A DNA stretch of 64,000 nucleotides, from the NCBI RefSeq assembly GCF_034355335.1, contig NZ_CP136422.1, positions 4,126,501 to 4,190,500 of the forward strand. Reading direction: 5' to 3'. The notes below the pieces were generated by a model. It was not told the DNA's origin. It was given only the letters and a program-made list of their open reading frames with translations, and did not search any database. The position numbers and the translations under genes are program-made. The stretch comes from Blautia coccoides. Its GTDB lineage: Bacteria; Bacillota; Clostridia; Lachnospirales; Lachnospiraceae. The first letter of the stretch is position 1. The number at the start of each line of letters is the position of its first letter. This document shows positions 60,060 through 64,000 of the stretch, piece after piece.

Positions 60060-62069
60060 ATGATTTATTATGTAGCCGCAAATGCTTCCAGAAACGGATG
60101 CGGTACAAAGGAAAAACCATTCCAGACTATCAGCGAGGCCGCCGGCATCGCCTGCGCAGGGGATGAAGTCCTGGTAGCCCCGGGTATATACCGGGAATAT
60201 GTAAATCCCAAAAACGGCGGTACCGACGAAAACAGCCGCATTATATACCGCTCAGAAGAACCGCTGGCCGCTGTCATAACCGGTGCGGAGCCTGTAAAAA
60301 ACTGGACACAGTATCAGGGTGATGTTTGGATGGCCCGCATCCCCAATGGACTTTTCGGCAGCTATAATCCCTACACCACAGTGATTGCAGGTGACTGGTA
60401 CCGTGCCATGGAACCTGTACACACAGGTGAAGTATACATAAACGGTAAATCCATGTATGAGACATTTTCACTGGAAGACGTCATTGACCCGGCCATATAC
60501 AAAGGTTCCTGGGATCCGGATTTTACCATCTATAAATGGTATACCCAGCAGGACGGTGACTTTACTGTCATCTATGCCAATTTCCATGGCGCCAATCCCA
60601 ATGAGGAGAACGTGGAGATCAATGTACGCCGGAACTGCTTCTATCCCGATAAGACAGGTGTAAATTACATCACCCTGTCAGGATTCACTGTAAAACAGGC
60701 AGCAACTACCTGGGCACCGCCCACTGCTTACCAGGAAGGCATGATCGGCCCGCACTGGTCAAAAGGCTGGATCATTGAAGACTGCGAAGTCTCCGACTCC
60801 AAATGCTCCGGTATTTCCCTTGGAAAATACCTGCAGCCCAACAATGAAAACAAGTGGACCACCAAATTTTATAAAGATGGAACCCAGACAGAGCGTGACG
60901 CCATCTGCCAGGCACAGATCGAGGGATGGACAAAAGAGAACATCGGCTCCCACACTGTACGCCGCTGTAATATTCATGACTGCGGACAGACCGGTATCGT
61001 AGGACATTTAGGCGGTGTGTTCTCTGTCATTGAAGACAACCATATTCACCATATCAACAATAAACAGGATTTGGCCGGCGCCGAGATCGGCGGTATCAAA
61101 ATGCATGCTGCCATTGATGTGATCATCCGCCGCAACCATTTCCATCACTGTACCCGTGGTCTGTGGCTTGACTGGCAGGCACAGGGAACCCGTGTTACAC
61201 AGAACCTGTTCCATGACAATGTTCCGCCAAAAGGTACAGAGATCACCAACGGTCTGGCTCTCGCAGAGGATATCTTTGTTGAGGTTTCCCACGGCCCTAC
61301 ACTGATCGACAACAACCTGCTTCTGTCCGACTGCGCATGCCGCATCAGTACCCAGGGTATCGCTCTTGTGCACAACCTGATCGCAGGTTCCTTTACCTGG
61401 GTGGGTGCCGGGGTAGATAACGGCGGTCAGCATCTGCCCACGCCGCGGTATACACCATATCACGTACCGCACCGCACAGAGGTTGCAGGCTTTATGACAA
61501 TCCTGCACGGAGATGCACGTTTTTATAACAATGTATTTGTACAAAAAGAAATCCGTCAGGATCTGACCGCTTACGCCCAGGCTGAAGGCATGGGAACTAT
61601 GGATAAATGCCAGTTTATCTGCGGAACAAAGCCATACGACGGATATCCTACAGCAGAGACGTATTTTGGCCGCTTCAACGCAGAGACTGCTGTGGACCAT
61701 GACAACAAAGACATTTATTATGACCATCTCCCCATCTATACTGGAGGCAACGTATACTTTAACGGTGCCCAGCCATGTGATGCTGAGGAAAACTATAAAG
61801 TGGATAATGATAACAAAATTGAACTGAAACTGAAAGAAGAAGACGGAAAATACCGTCTGGAGACCAATCTGTATGATTTCCTGTCAAAGTTTGAGACTCC
61901 GTTCGTAAGCACAGAGATGCTTGGCGAGGCTTTTGAACCGGAACAGAAGTTTGAATCTCCTGACGGAACTCCTATCGTATTTGACCAGGATTACTTTGGA
62001 GAAAAACGTGATATCATGCCCCTTGCAGGACCGTTTGCATGCGGATGTGAATCCGGGAACGTATTATAA
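60060..62069 (+). CDS. GH120-family beta-xylosidase (right-handed beta-helix)
   Basis: 669 residues, no signal peptide. It resembles Thermoanaerobacterium XylC throughout: GTKEKPFQTISEAAGIACAG, IGPHWSKGWIIEDCE, GHLGGVFSVIEDNHIHHI, IKMHAAIDVIIRRNHFHHC, GLWLDWQAQGTRVTQNLF and DIFVEVSHGP. The nucleophile is predicted as Asp371 (WLDW) and the acid/base as Glu408 (FVEVSHGP), matching the Asp/Glu pair known for XylC. About 14 extra residues (VPPKGTEITNGLALA) lie between them. AAGGAGG sets ATG 60060. Divergent AraC gene is the likely regulator. It would split xylo-oligosaccharides inside the cell. Confidence 0.9.
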   Translation: MIYYVAANASRNGCGTKEKPFQTISEAAGIACAGDEVLVAPGIYREYVNPKNGGTDENSRIIYRSEEPLAAVITGAEPVKNWTQYQGDVWMARIPNGLFGSYNPYTTVIAGDWYRAMEPVHTGEVYINGKSMYETFSLEDVIDPAIYKGSWDPDFTIYKWYTQQDGDFTVIYANFHGANPNEENVEINVRRNCFYPDKTGVNYITLSGFTVKQAATTWAPPTAYQEGMIGPHWSKGWIIEDCEVSDSKCSGISLGKYLQPNNENKWTTKFYKDGTQTERDAICQAQIEGWTKENIGSHTVRRCNIHDCGQTGIVGHLGGVFSVIEDNHIHHINNKQDLAGAEIGGIKMHAAIDVIIRRNHFHHCTRGLWLDWQAQGTRVTQNLFHDNVPPKGTEITNGLALAEDIFVEVSHGPTLIDNNLLLSDCACRISTQGIALVHNLIAGSFTWVGAGVDNGGQHLPTPRYTPYHVPHRTEVAGFMTILHGDARFYNNVFVQKEIRQDLTAYAQAEGMGTMDKCQFICGTKPYDGYPTAETYFGRFNAETAVDHDNKDIYYDHLPIYTGGNVYFNGAQPCDAEENYKVDNDNKIELKLKEEDGKYRLETNLYDFLSKFETPFVSTEMLGEAFEPEQKFESPDGTPIVFDQDYFGEKRDIMPLAGPFACGCESGNVL

Positions 62070-62078
62070 TCCCTCCAT

Positions 62079-62137
62079 GCTTCCTGTGGGACTGCCTGTT
62101 TTTATAAAACAGGCGGTTCCGACAGGAGGCATTTTTT
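62079..62137 (+). terminator. Strong terminator after the GH120 gene
   Basis: GCCTGTTTT-TAT-AAAACAGGC is extended outward by GGGACT/GGTTCC and CCTGT/ACAGG pairs into a stem of about 20 bp, followed by six T (62132-62137). The same hairpin spans the last codons and stop of the convergent PHP gene. Confidence 0.85.
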
Positions 62138-63001
62138 CATTTCCTGCAAAAGCTTTCTGTCATCCCACAAAGCATTATGGCCTCCCAGCGTGATATTCGG
62201 CTTATGCCTGCCATGGAAATCACTGCCGCAGGTGACAAACAGGCCTTTCCTGTCTGCGGTTTCTAAATAATGCAGTGCCTCTGCCCTGCTGTGGTATGAA
62301 GAAAATGCCTCTATCCCGTCAATCTCCTCCTCTGTTATTTTGTCCAGCAGCTCCTCATCACCGCCGAGATTCTGTCCCGGATGCGCAAGAACTGCCGCGC
62401 CGCCTGCACTGTGGATCAGCGAAGCAGCGTCAGGAAGAGCCAGATAGGCGATCTCCACATAGGCCGGTTTTCCTTTTGAGAAGAAATCCCAGTAAAATCT
62501 CACATTTGGCATATCGCTTTTTGGTCCGCCCGGAAGATATGGGGCCAGTATCGCATACCTGCCCGCATCCTCCCGGTTCAGTACATTTTCAGCGATTTGC
62601 TCCCCGGTCACAACACCCTTATCTGCTTCTGCAAGAATCCTGTTCGTATCTATAGAGACACCTGTAGCTCTCCGGAAAAGTTCAATTTTTTCCTCTGCCG
62701 CATTTCTCTCCTGACGTAAAATATCACTCTCTATTTCCTCAAATTCATGACGTTTCACATCAATGCCGTACCCCAAAAGATGAAAGTCACATCCTCTGTA
62801 CACACAATCCAGCTCAACGCCGGATATCACCCTGACCTTAGCCGCAGCCTTTAAGGCCTTTTCTGCACCGCGGACAGAGTTATGGTCTGTTACTGCAATA
62901 TACTCCATCCCCCGCGCTTCACACATTCTGACGATCTCCTCCGGAGAAAACTCGCCGTCACTGCTGAAAGACGAATGCATATGAAGATCAACCTTTGACA
63001 T
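62102..63001 (-). CDS. PHP-domain phosphoesterase (TrpH/YciV-like)
   Basis: 299 residues. The PHP metal motifs are complete: DLHMHSSFSSDGE (His7, His9), TDHNSVRGAEKAL, ISGVELDC, HLLGYGID, LAHPGQNLGG and CGSDFHGRHKP. Relatives hydrolyse 3',5'-nucleoside bisphosphates or small RNAs. ATG 63001 with GGGAGG upstream is preferred over the ORF start at 63127, which lies inside the MFS gene; the remaining overlap with that gene is 14 bp, so they are probably co-translated. Confidence 0.88.
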   Translation of the reverse strand: MSKVDLHMHSSFSSDGEFSPEEIVRMCEARGMEYIAVTDHNSVRGAEKALKAAAKVRVISGVELDCVYRGCDFHLLGYGIDVKRHEFEEIESDILRQERNAAEEKIELFRRATGVSIDTNRILAEADKGVVTGEQIAENVLNREDAGRYAILAPYLPGGPKSDMPNVRFYWDFFSKGKPAYVEIAYLALPDAASLIHSAGGAAVLAHPGQNLGGDEELLDKITEEEIDGIEAFSSYHSRAEALHYLETADRKGLFVTCGSDFHGRHKPNITLGGHNALWDDRKLLQEMKKCLLSEPPVL

Positions 63002-64000
63002 GGACACACACCTCCCTTTTCCCCTGTACACGGTAATAAATAACCTGCAGGAGCAGGATTCCCGCAGTGGATATGAGATACAGACAGTGTATCCCATGAA
63101 TGGCAGCAGCAGACTGTACTGCCGCACCTGCCTCCAAAAAGCTTTTCACAGCCCCTCCGATCATTGGTCCCAAAATAAATCCGGCACCGATAACTGCCGT
63201 ATAAAAATTGTCATACATAATCCTGTTGTCCCTCGGCATCAATTCATACCTTCTGTTAAACACAGCTACCACAAAGCCCGAATTTCCAACGGAAGACGTC
63301 AGAAATGCAATAGGTATGAACAAAAGGCAGTTTTTCGGCCCTGCAAAGGACATAAACAGAGTTTCCCCTGCAAAAAGCCAGATGGAAGTCTTCAAAACAA
63401 ACTCATGCCCCCGCTTATCGCTTACTCTTCCCCAAAAGCCCAGAAGCACGATCTGAGGCAGGGATATGATCATGTACATTGCCGTCACGGTTTTGTAGGG
63501 CAGCGCCAGGTATTTCATCATATATACCATAGTAAAACTGTCCGAAATATTAAGCAGCAAATAGAACGCCAGGATATAAACTACAAACCCCATAAATCTC
63601 CGGTCCCCAAGGGGTACTTTCAGGGCATCCCCCAGTCTGCACACGTTCTTTAAAGGCCGGTATGGAGCACTGTCAGGTGTCCGCAGCAGCAGAATGATCT
63701 CACAAACACTCATCACTGCCGCTGCCGCGAACAAAACAGCAAATCCCAGATACTCTCCCTTCATAAAATCCATCCAGAAACCGCCTGCCACAGACAAAAT
63801 AACTGTAACTCCCAGGGTCAGCGTCTGTCTCAGCGATATGTAACGTCCGCTCTTCTTCTCATCCATAAAGCCCATCATCCACTGATTCAGGACCACTGTG
63901 GTCTGTGCTTGAAGGGTAAATGCCAAAACCACCATGAAAACAAAAACCCCGATCCGCATCTGCCCTGGAACTGCAACAGGGATGACAATGATAAAAAGTG
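62988..64000 (-). CDS. MFS transporter, partial (5' end outside window)
   Basis: The frame stays open to the right edge, so the N-terminus is missing; 337 residues are seen with about nine membrane helices. VTVILSVAGGFWMDFMKG, the loop GFWGRVSDKRGHEFVLKTS (MFS A-type motif of the second half) and NRRYELMPRDNRIMYDNFYTAVIGAG are visible. It resembles uncharacterised MFS permeases in sugar loci of Clostridia. Substrate unknown. It overlaps the PHP gene by 14 bp. Confidence 0.85.
   Translation of the reverse strand, partial: LFIIVIPVAVPGQMRIGVFVFMVVLAFTLQAQTTVVLNQWMMGFMDEKKSGRYISLRQTLTLGVTVILSVAGGFWMDFMKGEYLGFAVLFAAAAVMSVCEIILLLRTPDSAPYRPLKNVCRLGDALKVPLGDRRFMGFVVYILAFYLLLNISDSFTMVYMMKYLALPYKTVTAMYMIISLPQIVLLGFWGRVSDKRGHEFVLKTSIWLFAGETLFMSFAGPKNCLLFIPIAFLTSSVGNSGFVVAVFNRRYELMPRDNRIMYDNFYTAVIGAGFILGPMIGGAVKSFLEAGAAVQSAAAIHGIHCLYLISTAGILLLQVIYYRVQGKREVCVHVKG

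Overview
The window looks like chromosome from a spore-forming, gut-type Lachnospiraceae (Blautia-like) Firmicute. The grounds are moderate GC, AAGGAG-type ribosome sites, a cotJ spore-coat operon, an acetyl-CoA carboxylase gene with fused AccD and AccA, a FabK-type fatty-acid cluster and many AraC/YesMN-regulated sugar loci. The genus is inferred, not proven. No rRNA, tRNA or CRISPR array was found.

Layout. 1-305: end of an AraC regulator. 362-1909: MerR regulator divergent from an aldo/keto reductase. 1973-5915: gltX, a UvrD-like helicase and a phosphopantetheinyl transferase in one unit. 6065-12973: glycoside locus 1, with an AraC regulator broken at a poly-C tract, a CUT1 sugar ABC importer, a DUF624 protein and a GH127 enzyme. 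13055-18462: a purine catabolic operon (guanine deaminase, then a three-subunit xanthine dehydrogenase) behind a guanine-type riboswitch predicted to be an ON switch. 18515-30220: glycoside locus 2, with CUT1 permeases, GH31, a URO-D-like protein, a YesM/YesN two-component pair, a separate binding protein and a GH20 enzyme. 30874-39657: type II fatty-acid synthesis operon (acpP, fabD, fabG, fabF, accB, fabZ, accC, accDA, FabK-like) with a strong promoter overlapped by an inverted-repeat operator. 39797-45694: ftsW, a membrane GDPD, an unknown protein, an ACT protein and a phenylacetate-CoA ligase.

45908-50194 is accessory: cotJA and cotJB are intact, cotJC is cut after about 62 codons, and a large serine recombinase with two tiny genes, small inverted-repeat elements and an 18-bp minisatellite follow. 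50195-57228 is a GntR-controlled aldonate/uronate operon (ManD-type dehydratase, TRAP transporter, zinc dehydrogenase, SDR), plausibly L-gulonate or mannonate use. 57469-64000 holds a MATE exporter, an AraC regulator divergent from a GH120 beta-xylosidase, a PHP phosphoesterase and a partial MFS transporter.

The overall picture is of plant- and host-glycan scavenging modules, each with its own regulator, around a core block for lipid synthesis. The most distinctive signals are the guanine ON-switch, the poly-C frameshifted regulator, the truncated cotJC beside a recombinase, a hairpin placed between a Shine-Dalgarno and its start codon, and a PhoB-like promoter driving what would be a very short RNA.
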